Shown here in pieces: positions 34,773-44,609 of a DNA stretch of 64,000 nt. Under the pieces are notes generated by a model. That model was given only the letters and a program-made list of their open reading frames with translations. It made no database searches and was not told the origin of the DNA. Numbering within the stretch: position 1 is the stretch's first letter; each line of letters starts with the position of its first letter. The DNA is from Candidatus Amarobacillus elongatus (GTDB lineage Bacteria > Chloroflexota > Dehalococcoidia > Tepidiformales > Tepidiformaceae). Position numbers and translations under genes: made by a program. The stretch is from the NCBI GenBank assembly GCA_016703545.1, contig JADJBX010000011.1:1-64000 (forward strand), given 5' to 3'.

Positions 34773-35837
34773 ATGGCGCCCACCTCCGCACGCGACGCCG
34801 TCCTCGCCATGGCCCGCGACGAAGGGTTCGCGCTCGCGCGCATCGCCGCCGTGGACGAAGGCGAACCCCTCGCGCCCGCCCGTGCCACCGCCCTCGACGC
34901 GCTCGCCGCCGGCCACCTCGCCGAAATGGGCTGGATGACCGCCGACTGGCTCGCGCGGGCCACCGATCCCGGCGCCTTCCTCGCCGGCGCGCGGTCCGTG
35001 ATCATGCTCGCGCTGCCATACGCGCGCGCCGCCGCCCCGCCCGCCGACGGCGTCAGCCGCGGCCGCGTCGCCGCCTACGCCGCCGGCCGCGATTACCACC
35101 GCATCTTCGAATCGAAGCTGCGCCGCATGGCCCGCCGCATCCGCGAGGAACTCGGCGCCGCCGCCCGCCCCACCGTCGACTACGGTCCGCTCCTCGAACG
35201 CCCGCTCGCGTCACTCGCCGGGATGGGCTGGTTCGGGAAGTCGACCATGCTGCTCACGCCCGGGTTCGGGCCGTGGGTGCTCCTCGGCGCCGTCGCCACC
35301 ACCCTCGACCTCGCGCCCGATGCCCCCCTTCGCAAGAGCTGCGGCAGCTGCACGCGGTGCATCGTCGCCTGCCCAACCGGCGCAATCTCCCCCGAGGGCC
35401 ACGTCGTCGATGCGCGGCGCTGCATCAGCTACCTCACCATCGAACACCGCGGCTCTATCCCGCTCGACCTCCGCCCGCTCATGGGCAGCTGGATCTTCGG
35501 CTGCGACGAATGCCTCGACGCCTGCCCCGTCGGTGCCGCCAGCCGCGAAACCCACCCCGACCTCGCACCGCCCTCCCCCGACGCCACCTTCCCCCCGCTC
35601 ACCGACCTCCTCGCGCTCGACGAAGACGCCTTTCGCGAGCGGTTCCGGGGCCGCGCCATTCAGCGGGCGAAGCGCGACGGCCTGCTGCGCAACGCCTGCA
35701 TCGCCCTCGGCAACACCGGCACCCCCGCCGACCTCCCCGCCCTCACCGCCGCCCTCACGGACCCCTCCCCCCTCGTCCGCGAACACGCCGCCTGGGCCAT
35801 CGCGCAGATCGAGGCCAGGGAAGAGAGACAGGACTGA
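34773..35837 (+). CDS. queG: Epoxyqueuosine reductase QueG
   Basis: QueG reduces epoxyqueuosine to queuosine in tRNA using cobalamin and two iron-sulfur clusters. The 354-residue protein shows both ferredoxin-type motifs (SCGSCTRCIVACPTGAI and GCDECLDACPVGA), the substrate loop TVDYGPLLERPLASLAGMGWFGKST and a C-terminal HEAT-like repeat starting ACIALGNTGTPADLP. The ATG at 34773 is preferred over 34764 because TACCAT sits seven bases before it, as in other leaderless genes here; the upstream ATG is part of that hexamer. Confidence 0.94.
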   Translation: MAPTSARDAVLAMARDEGFALARIAAVDEGEPLAPARATALDALAAGHLAEMGWMTADWLARATDPGAFLAGARSVIMLALPYARAAAPPADGVSRGRVAAYAAGRDYHRIFESKLRRMARRIREELGAAARPTVDYGPLLERPLASLAGMGWFGKSTMLLTPGFGPWVLLGAVATTLDLAPDAPLRKSCGSCTRCIVACPTGAISPEGHVVDARRCISYLTIEHRGSIPLDLRPLMGSWIFGCDECLDACPVGAASRETHPDLAPPSPDATFPPLTDLLALDEDAFRERFRGRAIQRAKRDGLLRNACIALGNTGTPADLPALTAALTDPSPLVREHAAWAIAQIEAREERQD

Positions 35838-35900
35838 CGAGTTCCCCGCGCCCGGACACCCCCCTGGGCACTGCCCACTGGCCACCGACAACTCCCTTCG

Positions 35901-35928
35901 TTGACATGTCCGCCCGGCCATATACGAT
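35901..35928 (+). promoter_or_regulatory. Promoter of the gltD-like gene
   Basis: TTGACA (35901-35906) and TACGAT (35923-35928) are separated by 16 bases, a good housekeeping-type promoter. It predicts a leader of about 65 bases containing a strong hairpin. Confidence 0.65.
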
Positions 35929-35952
35929 CCACAGTTACCACGACTGAAGGGA

Positions 35953-35992
35953 AGCCGGGGCGGTGGCGCCATGCGCCGCCAATGCCCCGGCT
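35953..35992 (+). promoter_or_regulatory. Strong leader hairpin before gltD
   Basis: Outer stem AGCCGGGGC/GCCCCGGCT and inner stem GGTGGCGC/GCGCCGCC with loop CAT and a bulge AAT lie in the predicted 5' leader, ending nine bases before the ATG and followed by CTCTTTGTCC. It could attenuate transcription or mask translation. Confidence 0.5.
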
Positions 35993-36001
35993 CTTTGTCC
36001 T

Positions 36002-37450
36002 ATGCCGAATATCGTCCACCAGCGCCTCCAGGTCAGCGTTCAGCCCGTTCCCAAGCAGGACCCCGAAGTGCGCAAGCGCAACTTCGATGAGACCTACATC
36101 GGCTTCGATGTCAACGCCGCGAAGATCGAGGCCTCGCGCTGTATCCAGTGCCCCTCCGCGCCCTGCCAGGAAGCCTGCCCCGTCCATAACGACATTCCCG
36201 GCGCCTTCGCGCTCCTCGAAATCGGCGATATCCTCGGCGCCGCGGACAAGTTCCGCGAAACCTCCAACCTTCCCGAGATGTGCGGCCGCCTCTGCCCGCA
36301 GGAGAAGCTCTGCGAAGGCTCCTGCGTCGTCGGCTTCGCCATCCGCCCCGATGGCCGCAAGGAACCCCCGGTCACCATCGGCAAGCTCGAGGCGTTCTGC
36401 ACCGACTACCAGCGCGGCGAGCTCGATGGCTACCCGCTCCCCCGCTACATGCCCGAGCCCACCGGCCGCAACGTCGCCGTCATCGGCTCTGGCCCCGCCG
36501 GCCTCGCCGTCGCCGAGCAGGTCGCCCTCAAGGGCCACGGCTGCACCGTGTTCGAATACTGGCCCGAACCCGGCGGCGTCCTCGTCTACGGCATCCCCAA
36601 CTTCAAAATGCGCAAGAGCATCGTCGACCAGTACGTCACGTACCTCGAACGGCTCGGCGTGAAGTTCCAATGCAACACCTACGTCGGCCGCGACATCACC
36701 CTCGACCAGATGCTCGAGGGCGAATTCGACGCCGCCTTCCTTGGCACCGGCGCCGGCGTCGGCAACATCATGGAGATCGAAGGCGAAGCGCTGCAGGGCG
36801 TGCACAAGGCCACCGACTTCCTCGTGCGCGGCAACCTCGGCCTCAACAAGCTCCCCGGCGACCTCCGCGAGCCGCTGCCCCCGCCCAGGAACGTCGTCGT
36901 TATCGGCGGCGGCGATACCGCCATGGACTGCGTCCGCACCGCCATCCGCCTCGGCGCCGAGCGCGTCATGTGCGTCTACCGGCGCACCGAGAACGAGATG
37001 CTCGGCCGCGGCGAAGAGCGCAAGAACGCCCGCGAGGAGGGCGTCGAGTTCGCCATGCTCACCCTCCCCACGCGCATCATTGGCGATGACACCGGCAAGG
37101 TCGTCGCCGTCGAACTGCAGAAGATGGAGCTCGGCGAACCCGATGCCTCCGGCCGCCGTTCGCCCAAGCCCATCAAGGGCAGCGAATACACCGTCCCCGC
37201 CGATACCGTCGCCATCGCCATCGGCTACGGCGCCGACCCACTCGTCCCCCAGACCACCTCTGGCCTGAAGGCCGACCGCAAGGCGCTCGTCCAGGTAGAC
37301 CAGCGCATGCGCACCTCCCGGCCCGGCGTCTTCGCGGGCGGCGATAACGTCAACGGCGCCGACCTCGTCGTCACCGCCCTCGCCGACGGCCGCGTCGCCG
37401 CCCAGGCGATCATGGACTACCTGGACACGCTGCCCCCGCGGCGCGCGTGA
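36002..37450 (+). CDS. gltD: Glutamate synthase small-subunit-like NAD(P)H oxidoreductase (GltD family)
   Basis: The 482-residue protein has the GltD order: an N-terminal iron-sulfur region (CIQCPSAPCQEACPVHNDIP and CGRLCPQEKLCEGSCV), FAD-binding VAVIGSGPAGLAVAEQVA near residue 155, NAD(P)-binding VVVIGGGDTAMDCVRTAIRLGA, and a C-terminal FAD contact GVFAGGDNVNGADLVVTALADGR. GltD feeds electrons from NADPH to the GltB large subunit. No gltB is adjacent, so it may serve another partner, as in NADH-dependent ferredoxin oxidoreductase relatives. ATG 36002 lies just after the leader hairpin. Confidence 0.93.
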   Translation: MPNIVHQRLQVSVQPVPKQDPEVRKRNFDETYIGFDVNAAKIEASRCIQCPSAPCQEACPVHNDIPGAFALLEIGDILGAADKFRETSNLPEMCGRLCPQEKLCEGSCVVGFAIRPDGRKEPPVTIGKLEAFCTDYQRGELDGYPLPRYMPEPTGRNVAVIGSGPAGLAVAEQVALKGHGCTVFEYWPEPGGVLVYGIPNFKMRKSIVDQYVTYLERLGVKFQCNTYVGRDITLDQMLEGEFDAAFLGTGAGVGNIMEIEGEALQGVHKATDFLVRGNLGLNKLPGDLREPLPPPRNVVVIGGGDTAMDCVRTAIRLGAERVMCVYRRTENEMLGRGEERKNAREEGVEFAMLTLPTRIIGDDTGKVVAVELQKMELGEPDASGRRSPKPIKGSEYTVPADTVAIAIGYGADPLVPQTTSGLKADRKALVQVDQRMRTSRPGVFAGGDNVNGADLVVTALADGRVAAQAIMDYLDTLPPRRA

Positions 37451-37905
37451 CCGGCCCCACCACACCGCGCGACGCCCCGGCCGGCCGGGGCGTTCGCGTC
37501 TTCCACGCCAGCCGCTTCCGCGAAGGGCGCTGGAGCGGCGTGCTCGCGGCCGGCCTGCTCGCCGCCATCCTCGCCTTTGTCGTCACCGCCTCGTTCGCCG
37601 TCCTCGGCGGCGCACTCGTGCTTGCCGCCGTCATCGCCGCCGTCGTCTTCCTGCGCGATGACTACTCGTGGGTCGCCGTCACACCCGGCGAGGTCCTCAT
37701 CCACCGGCGCCACCAGACCGTCGTCCTCCCGCGCGAAACCATCACCCATGTCCAGGGGTCATCGTGGCGCGCCGGCATTGGCCGCTGGAACGACATCCGC
37801 GATATCACGATCGTCCTCGCGACCGGCGAGGAGGTCGACCTGCCCGCCTCCATCCGCAACCTCGACGCGTTCGTCGTCGAACTGCGCGGCGCCGCCGCCC
37901 CCTGA
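37447..37905 (+). CDS. Two-helix membrane protein with PH-like tail
   Basis: The 152-residue product has two adjacent hydrophobic helices at residues 33-70 and a soluble beta-rich C-terminus (TPGEVLIHRRHQTVVLPRETITHVQG) that resembles bacterial PH-like (DUF304-type) domains. The GTG start overlaps the gltD stop by four bases (GTGA), so the two are co-translated. No function is known. Confidence 0.75.
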   Translation: MTGPTTPRDAPAGRGVRVFHASRFREGRWSGVLAAGLLAAILAFVVTASFAVLGGALVLAAVIAAVVFLRDDYSWVAVTPGEVLIHRRHQTVVLPRETITHVQGSSWRAGIGRWNDIRDITIVLATGEEVDLPASIRNLDAFVVELRGAAAP

Positions 37906-37960
37906 CACCGCCGCCCGCGGCGCTCACCGCAGGGGCGGCACCGGACCTCTCCGTCGCGAA

Positions 37961-38575
37961 CTACTTCAGGACGCCATCCAGGAGCATCGAGGGCACTTCG
38001 CGCTCCAGCTCCTCCGGCCGCAGGACACCGTCGAGGCGGTACCACCGGAAGATCGAGTGCGTCGCGTTGATGATCGTGTAGGCCACCAGCCGCACATCGC
38101 GCCGCACCACCACACCCGCGTCCATCCCCCGCTGCACGATGTCCATGAACAGCGACTCGTAGACGCGGTCCAGCTCGCGCAGCAACACCCGGTTTTCGAT
38201 GCGCAGCGAGCGCGGCCGGCCGTTGCGAATCGCCGCGTAGTGCATCGGCTCGAACCCCATGCAGAGCAGCGTCGTCACCGCCTTGCGAAGCTGCACATCC
38301 GGCGGGTCGTCGCTCTCCGCGATTGCGCGCAGCGCCTCCGCCGAGCGGCTCAGGACCTCCTTGATGAGCTCCACGTAGAGCTCTTCCTTGCTGCGTAATT
38401 GGTAGTAGATGACGGCCTTGCTGCAGTTCATGCGCGCGCCCACATCGTCGAGCGTGGTCGCGTCATATCCCTTCTCCGCGAGGAGGGCCGCCATCGCGAG
38501 CATGATCTCCTGCCGCCGGCTCTCCATCCGCTCCGGGTCCTGCACACGGTGTCCGCGGAGCCCCGTGACACGCAT
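37961..38575 (-). CDS. TetR-family transcriptional regulator
   Basis: A 204-residue repressor-type protein. Residues 19-65 form the TetR helix-turn-helix: RRQEIMLAMAALLAEKGYDATTLDDVGARMNCSKAVIYYQLRSKEELYVELIKEVL in parts, with the YYxxxSKEEL hallmark. The C-terminal 130 residues are an all-helical ligand-binding domain resembling fatty-acid-type regulators. The ATG at 38575 is preceded by GAGAAG; a longer start at 38791 would add residues that do not look like the family. Upstream AT-rich DNA and a GATA-N5-TATC inverted repeat may be its operator. Confidence 0.85.
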   Translation of the reverse strand: MRVTGLRGHRVQDPERMESRRQEIMLAMAALLAEKGYDATTLDDVGARMNCSKAVIYYQLRSKEELYVELIKEVLSRSAEALRAIAESDDPPDVQLRKAVTTLLCMGFEPMHYAAIRNGRPRSLRIENRVLLRELDRVYESLFMDIVQRGMDAGVVVRRDVRLVAYTIINATHSIFRWYRLDGVLRPEELEREVPSMLLDGVLK

Positions 38576-38728
38576 CTTCTCGCGTTCTGATCGCAAACCG
38601 GGCACCTGGTTCCTCACAGCCGTCGATATTCCCCTCTGGCCATGACTGACGTTTGCACGTTCTGGCCGGTCGCTCAAGTTTTGGGGTCCGATTTGAAAAT
38701 TGCGATTATCAATATGGGACTCGTACGC

Positions 38729-38741
38729 GATACGCGCTATC
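38729..38741. promoter_or_regulatory. Inverted repeat GATA-CGCGC-TATC upstream of the TetR gene
   Basis: The 13-base inverted repeat is about 155 bases upstream of the TetR start, beside an AT-rich stretch (38690-38720) that stands out in this GC-rich DNA. It also lies about 115 bases past the end of the small gene at 38858. An autoregulatory operator is a guess. Confidence 0.25.
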
Positions 38742-38857
38742 CGCGTCGTCTTTTCCGCCCGAACCGCCACCCCGTTCCCCAACAACGACAAACCGCCCCG
38801 GGACCAGCCCGCGGCGGTTCGTTCCAGCCCCCTTTGGGAGCCGCTACCCCGGCCCGC

Positions 38858-39157
38858 TCACCCCGGGCGCACCATGAGCGCCGGCGCGAAGGCGAACCGC
38901 ACCGGCAGCACCGTCACCTTCGGCTCCGCCGTGATTCCCACCTGCTTCACCACCGGCATCAGCCGCGTGTCCACGAACGCCTGGAACGCCGCCGCGCTCT
39001 CCCAGACATCGACCACGCGAAGCCCGTCCTCGGCGACCGCGGCCACGTGGTAGAGCCCGCCCTCCGGCGGGTCCTGGTCGAACCGCACGCTCGCCCGCAC
39101 CTGGTCGTAGAGCTCGCCGGTCACGCCCGGCCACTCCATCAGCATCAGCACTGCCAT
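38858..39157 (-). CDS. Small protein resembling antibiotic biosynthesis monooxygenase (ABM) fold
   Basis: The 99-residue sequence (VLMLMEWPGVTGELYDQVRA, GLYHVAAVAEDGLRVVDVWESAAAFQAFVDTRL) has the strand-helix-strand pattern and the VVDVWES...F...R signature common in dimeric alpha-beta barrel proteins of the ABM superfamily. These bind or oxidise small aromatic or unknown substrates. No partner gene suggests a pathway. It reads toward the TetR gene on the same strand. Confidence 0.65.
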   Translation of the reverse strand: MAVLMLMEWPGVTGELYDQVRASVRFDQDPPEGGLYHVAAVAEDGLRVVDVWESAAAFQAFVDTRLMPVVKQVGITAEPKVTVLPVRFAFAPALMVRPG

Positions 39158-39270
39158 GGAACCCTCTCCTGTCGGTGGGCGCCTTCGGGCGCCGCGAAGG
39201 GGAATACGCCCCGCGGGCGCATGCTGATCAGCTATCGGCCGCGAACCCTCGACAAACTCGCGCCCCCCAA

Positions 39271-39299
39271 CGAAAACGCCCCCGGAAGTCCGGGGGCGT
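39271..39299 (-). terminator. Intrinsic terminator of the groESL operon
   Basis: On the minus strand an 11-bp stem ACGCCCCCGGA/TCCGGGGGCGT with a 2-base gap is followed by TTTCGTTG, 45 bases after the groEL stop. Confidence 0.8.
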
Positions 39300-39344
39300 C
39301 GTTCGTTCGCGGGATTGGGCCGGGCGCGGTGCCCGGCGAAGCCC

Positions 39345-40967
<1,623 letters not shown>

Positions 40968-41007
40968 GGGTTCCTTCTTTCCTTCGAACAGTCCGCCAGA
41001 GACAGCG

Positions 41008-41055
41008 ACGCAGGCCCCCGGTGCGCGCGGCAATCAACCGGCGCGGGGCCTGCGT
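41008..41055 (-). other. Hairpin between groES and groEL
   Basis: An 11-bp perfect stem ACGCAGGCCCC/GGGGCCTGCGT with a partly paired loop lies in the 102-base intergenic gap. It has no T-run, so an mRNA stability or processing element is more likely than termination. Confidence 0.45.
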
Positions 41056-41069
41056 GCGAAAGGCGAAAC

Positions 41070-41396
41070 CTAGACGACGAGCTTCGCGAGGATGTCCTTG
41101 TCGTTCAGCACGATGTAGTCCTCGCCATCGAGCTTGATCTCCGTGCCCGTGTACTTCGCATACAGGATGCGATCGCCGACTTCCACGTCCAGCGGCACGC
41201 GCTTGCCATCGTCGTCCAGCCGGCCCGGGCCAACGGCCACGACTTCGCCCTGCTGGGGCTTCTCCTTGGCGGTGTCCGGGATCACCAGGCCGCTGGCAGT
41301 CACTTCTTCCTGCTTGAGCGGGGTAATCACGATGCGGTCCGCCAGCGGGACAAGCTTGGTCTTCGCCTTGGGGGCGGCGGCAGCCTTTGCAGCCAT
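41070..41396 (-). CDS. groS: Co-chaperonin GroES (Hsp10)
   Basis: The 108-residue protein caps the GroEL cavity. It shows LADRIVITPLKQEE at the N-terminus, the mobile loop TASGLVIPDTAKEKPQQGEVVAVGPG, the GDRILYAKYTGTEI core and the final DIL motif. An alanine- and lysine-rich N-terminal extension of ten residues precedes the core. GGAGGATTCC before ATG 41396 is a strong Shine-Dalgarno. Expression should be heat-inducible through the upstream CIRCE element. Confidence 0.97.
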   Translation of the reverse strand: MAAKAAAAPKAKTKLVPLADRIVITPLKQEEVTASGLVIPDTAKEKPQQGEVVAVGPGRLDDDGKRVPLDVEVGDRILYAKYTGTEIKLDGEDYIVLNDKDILAKLVV

Positions 41397-41441
41397 GGGA
41401 ATCCTCCTGAGAGTGGGTGGTGAGTGTTTGCGATGCCGATA

Positions 41442-41468
41442 TTAGCACTCTCCCGGGGTGAGTGCTAG
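41442..41468. promoter_or_regulatory. CIRCE operator (HrcA binding site) of groESL
   Basis: TTAGCACTC, nine bases, then GAGTGCTAG: one mismatch from the consensus TTAGCACTC-N9-GAGTGCTAA. It lies 46 bases upstream of groES. hrcA itself is not in the window. Confidence 0.93.
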
Positions 41469-41497
41469 CCCGCTCCCAACCCCCGCCTTCGCCCCCT

Positions 41498-41932
41498 TCA
41501 CCCCCGCGGGTACAGCACCATCTGCGTGCACCGGAACAGCGCCATCGGCTTTCCCCCGCCGTCCACCACTTCCGCGTCCCACACCTGCGTCATTCGTCCC
41601 CCGTGCAGCAGCGTCGCCCGCGCCCGGATCGTCCCCTCGCGCGTCGTCCCGAGGAAGTTGCTCTTCAGTTCAATCGTCGTGAAGCCGGTCGCGCCCTCCG
41701 GCAGGCTCGCCACGCAGCCGTACCCCGCCAGCGTGTCCGCGAGCCCGATGACCGTCGCCGCGTGCAGAAAGCCGTTCGGCGCCACGTGGTACGGCCGCAC
41801 CGCGATCTCGCCCTCAGCGAAGCCCGGGCCGATCGCCGTCACGCGAATGTCGATGTGCCCGGGCAGGCGGCCCTGGCTGCGTTCGTTCCACCCCTCGGCG
41901 GTCGTCGGGTATGCCGGTTGCGTCGGTTGCAT
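41498..41932 (-). CDS. PaaI-type hotdog-fold thioesterase
   Basis: The 144-residue protein has the hotdog helix HVAPNGFLHAATVIGLADTLAGYGC with the PaaI-type NGxxHGG-like motif (here NGFLHAA) and the strand FTTIELKSNFLGTTREG. Such enzymes hydrolyse acyl- or aryl-CoA thioesters in the cytoplasm. The exact substrate cannot be read from the sequence. It is monocistronic, behind the groESL control region. Confidence 0.85.
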   Translation of the reverse strand: MQPTQPAYPTTAEGWNERSQGRLPGHIDIRVTAIGPGFAEGEIAVRPYHVAPNGFLHAATVIGLADTLAGYGCVASLPEGATGFTTIELKSNFLGTTREGTIRARATLLHGGRMTQVWDAEVVDGGGKPMALFRCTQMVLYPRG

Positions 41933-42018
41933 CCCCGAAGCCTACGGGACCCGGCCCGCCCATCGCACGCCGCCGGCACGCCCGCACCGTCGCCGGCGCC
42001 CGCCACCTTCCCGCTGCC

Positions 42019-42348
42019 TCAGTTCCGCCCGAGGTCGCCCAGGTTGAAGGTGTTGTCGTCGTCGTCGTCATCCGTGTCGCTGTCGCTGTAGACGCCCGCC
42101 GGGCTCCCCCGCCACACGCTGACGATGAAGTCCTCGCGGTACGGGTCGGCGGTCATCACGAGCCGCTCGTCGATGGCGTCGATGAGCTCCTGGATCCGCT
42201 CCTCATTCGCATCCGCCGTCGTACAGAGCGTGGCGTGCACGTTCGCCCCCTGGTAGTGGATATCCACCCGGCCGATGATGCCGCCGTCTTCCAGGAGCAT
42301 GTACGCCTCGGAGTGAGGCGTCCGGGATTCGCGTTCGAAGTCAATCAC
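42019..42348 (-). CDS. Small hypothetical protein with acidic tail
   Basis: The GTG at 42348 overlaps the proA stop by four bases (GTGA), giving a 109-residue protein. The body (EAYMLLEDGGIIGRVDIHYQGANVHATLC) is beta-rich, a helix ERIQELIDAIDERLV follows, and the end is a run of aspartates (DSDTDDDDDDN) before NLGDLGRN. I do not recognise the family. Co-translation with proA is likely; a longer start at 42384 would overlap proA further. Confidence 0.7.
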   Translation of the reverse strand: MIDFERESRTPHSEAYMLLEDGGIIGRVDIHYQGANVHATLCTTADANEERIQELIDAIDERLVMTADPYREDFIVSVWRGSPAGVYSDSDTDDDDDDNTFNLGDLGRN

Positions 42349-43628
42349 AGCGGCCGCACCTGCCCTCTTCCCATGATGATCCACTTATAGCTTGTCAGTT
42401 CCCGAAGGCCCATCGGCCCCCGGGCATGCATTTTCTGGGTCGAAATGCCCACTTCCGCGCCGAGCCCGAACTGCGCGCCGTCCGTGAACTGCGTGCTCGC
42501 GTTCACGTACACCGCCGCCGAATCGACCTCGTCGAGGAACCGCATCGTATTCGCGTAGCTGTCGCTCAGGATGGCGTCGCTGTGGTGGCTGCCGTACCGC
42601 TCGATGTGCGCGATCGCCTCGTCCATGGCGTCGACGATGCGCACGCCCACCCGCATCGCGAGGTGCTCGGTCCGCCACGTCTCCTCCGTCGCCGCCTCCA
42701 CCAGCAGCCCCACCGTGGCGGAGGCCGAAAGCAGCGCGCTCGCCCGCTCGTCCGCGATGAACGTCACCGTCGCGCCCCACTTCGCCGCCATCCGGCCCAG
42801 GAACGCCGGCGCCACCGCGCGGTGCACGAGCAGCGTGTCCACCGCGTTGCAGATGCTGTACCGCCGCGTCTTGGCGTTGTGCACCACGTTCTCCGCGAGG
42901 TCCAGGTCCACATCGTCGTCGACGTAGATCTGCACCACCGCGTCCCCGTGCGCGACCACCGGCATCGTCGCGTTCATGCGCACGTACTCGATGAGCTGCG
43001 CGCCGCCCCGCGGCACCACCAGGTCGATCAGGTCGTGCGCCTTCAGCAGGTCGTCCACCAGCGCGCGATCCGGGTCGGCGACCACCTGCACCGCCTCGGC
43101 CGGCACCTCCGTGCGCGAAAGCGCGCGCTGCACCAGCTCCCCGAGGGCGGCGTTGCTGTGGCGCGCTTCCTTCCCGCCCCGCAACAGCGAGGCGTTCCCA
43201 CTCTTCAGGCAGAGCGCGGCGATATCGATCGTCACGTTCGGCCGCGATTCGTAAATCGTCGCCACCACGCCCAGGGGCACCCGCCGCCGCGCGATCTGCA
43301 GCCCGTTCGGCAGGGTGCGCGCATCGAACACCTCGCCTACGGGGTCCGGCAGCGCCGCCACCGTGCGCGTGTCGCTCGCGATCTGGTTCAGCCGTGCCGG
43401 GTTGAGCGTCAGGCGGTCGATGTAGTAGGCATCGAGGCCGTTTTCGGCCGCCGCGGCGAGGTCGCGCGCGTTCGCCGTGAGCACCGCCTCCTGCTCCGTT
43501 TCGAGCAGCTCGGCGATGCCCAGCAGCGCGGCGTTGCGCTGCGCCGTGGAGAGCGTCGCGAGGCGGCGGGCGGCGGCGCGCGCGGCAGCCGCGCGTTCGC
43601 GGATCAGGGAAGGCGCCGTCATCGTCAT
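42345..43628 (-). CDS. proA: Glutamate-5-semialdehyde dehydrogenase (gamma-glutamyl phosphate reductase)
   Basis: ProA reduces glutamyl-5-phosphate with NADPH in proline synthesis. The 427-residue protein shows RRVPLGVVATIYESRPNVTIDIAALCLKSGNASLLRGGKEA in parts, the catalytic cysteine region RRYSICNAVDTLLVH and the C-terminal TDGAQFGLGAEVGISTQKMHARGPMGLRELTSYKW. TACACT six bases before ATG 43628 suggests a leaderless transcript. proB is not adjacent, unlike in many bacteria; the following gene is a small acidic protein. Confidence 0.96.
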   Translation of the reverse strand: MTMTAPSLIRERAAAARAAARRLATLSTAQRNAALLGIAELLETEQEAVLTANARDLAAAAENGLDAYYIDRLTLNPARLNQIASDTRTVAALPDPVGEVFDARTLPNGLQIARRRVPLGVVATIYESRPNVTIDIAALCLKSGNASLLRGGKEARHSNAALGELVQRALSRTEVPAEAVQVVADPDRALVDDLLKAHDLIDLVVPRGGAQLIEYVRMNATMPVVAHGDAVVQIYVDDDVDLDLAENVVHNAKTRRYSICNAVDTLLVHRAVAPAFLGRMAAKWGATVTFIADERASALLSASATVGLLVEAATEETWRTEHLAMRVGVRIVDAMDEAIAHIERYGSHHSDAILSDSYANTMRFLDEVDSAAVYVNASTQFTDGAQFGLGAEVGISTQKMHARGPMGLRELTSYKWIIMGRGQVRPL

Positions 43629-43725
43629 GCCCGCAGTGTACCGCACCCGCACCACCGCCCCCGGGGGACGCGCGTTAGCCCGCGACGGTCGACACTGCCT
43701 GCAACTGCCCGCCCGGAGGAACCCC

Positions 43726-43911
43726 ATGACCCGTTGGGAATACGCATCCATCCTCGTCGATGCCCCGGCCTCCAAGACCACCCTCGATGACCTCGGCGCC
43801 CAGGGCTGGGAGCTCGTCTCCGTTCTCCAGGGCCACACCTCCAGCCAGATCCTCTACGTCTTCAAGCGCCCCCTCACCACCGACCCCGTGCTCGCCGCCG
43901 GCTCCGTCTGA
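43726..43911 (+). CDS. DUF4177 small protein
   Basis: The 61-residue product WEYASILVDAPASKTTLDDLGAQGWELVSVL... is the DUF4177 pattern, with the GWELVSV motif. Proteins of this type are small beta-beta-alpha units of unknown role. GGAGGAACCCC gives a clear Shine-Dalgarno for ATG 43726. It is divergent from proA and its 3' end overlaps the convergent gene's end. Confidence 0.85.
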   Translation: MTRWEYASILVDAPASKTTLDDLGAQGWELVSVLQGHTSSQILYVFKRPLTTDPVLAAGSV

Positions 43912-44609
43912 GCGCTACTTCGGCCACGCGCCGGCGCCTCGATCCACCACCCCACCGAGCCCCAGCCGCGCGCGTCCTTCGTCAGCGTCCCCGCGACCGA
44001 TCCGTCGCGCGCGAGCAGCCAGACCTCGCTTTCCTCGTACCCACTCCGCGGCTTCTGGTAGAAGAGCACCATCCAGCGGCTGTCCGGCGACCACGAAACC
44101 ACCTGCGGCAGGTGGTTCTTCGATGTGTCGAAGTCCGCGACCATGTGCCGCTGCCCGTTCTCCGTCACCCAGATCTCGCCATCTTCGAACGCCGTCGCGA
44201 ACGTGCCATCCGGCGCCGTGCCGTAGGGGCCGAATGGCTTGTCCGGAGTCGCGGTCCCCGAGCGGGTGGCCTCGCCGGTTTCGATGTTCACGGTCACGCG
44301 CTGCGGCCCCGGCGCGGCGTACTCGACGTACATGATTGTCTTCGCATCGACCCAATTGAGCGGCGAACCGCCTGTCGCCGGGCCACCGGGGCAGTACGCC
44401 TGCTTCCGCGTGGCGCCCGAAGCCGCGCCCACGACAATGCAGTTGTCCGTGTCCCACCACGCGATCATGCCGGGGATGGCGGGGTTCGGGTTCTCCTGGA
44501 GCGAAGGCGGCGAAGGGTCGTACCGCCCGAACTGCAACACCACGACCACGAGCACGAGCAGCGCCGCCACCCCTCCGAGGATGCCCGCCACGTACGCCCG
44601 CTGCCTCAC
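43854..44609 (-). CDS. Membrane-anchored beta-propeller-like hypothetical protein
   Basis: From GTG 44609, overlapping the upstream stop (GTGA), the 251-residue product has one N-terminal membrane helix (GILGGVAALLVLVVVVLQF) and an outer domain with TolB/WD-like pieces: SWSPDSRWMVLFYQKPRSGYEESEVWLLARDGS. The frame ends at 43854 within the opposite DUF4177 gene, and the last 25 residues look unlike the rest; another frame ends GAWPK at 43915. A small frame error near 43940 is possible. It pairs with the DUF2157 gene upstream. Confidence 0.7.
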   Translation of the reverse strand: MRQRAYVAGILGGVAALLVLVVVVLQFGRYDPSPPSLQENPNPAIPGMIAWWDTDNCIVVGAASGATRKQAYCPGGPATGGSPLNWVDAKTIMYVEYAAPGPQRVTVNIETGEATRSGTATPDKPFGPYGTAPDGTFATAFEDGEIWVTENGQRHMVADFDTSKNHLPQVVSWSPDSRWMVLFYQKPRSGYEESEVWLLARDGSVAGTLTKDARGWGSVGWWIEAPARGRSSAQTEPAASTGSVVRGRLKT

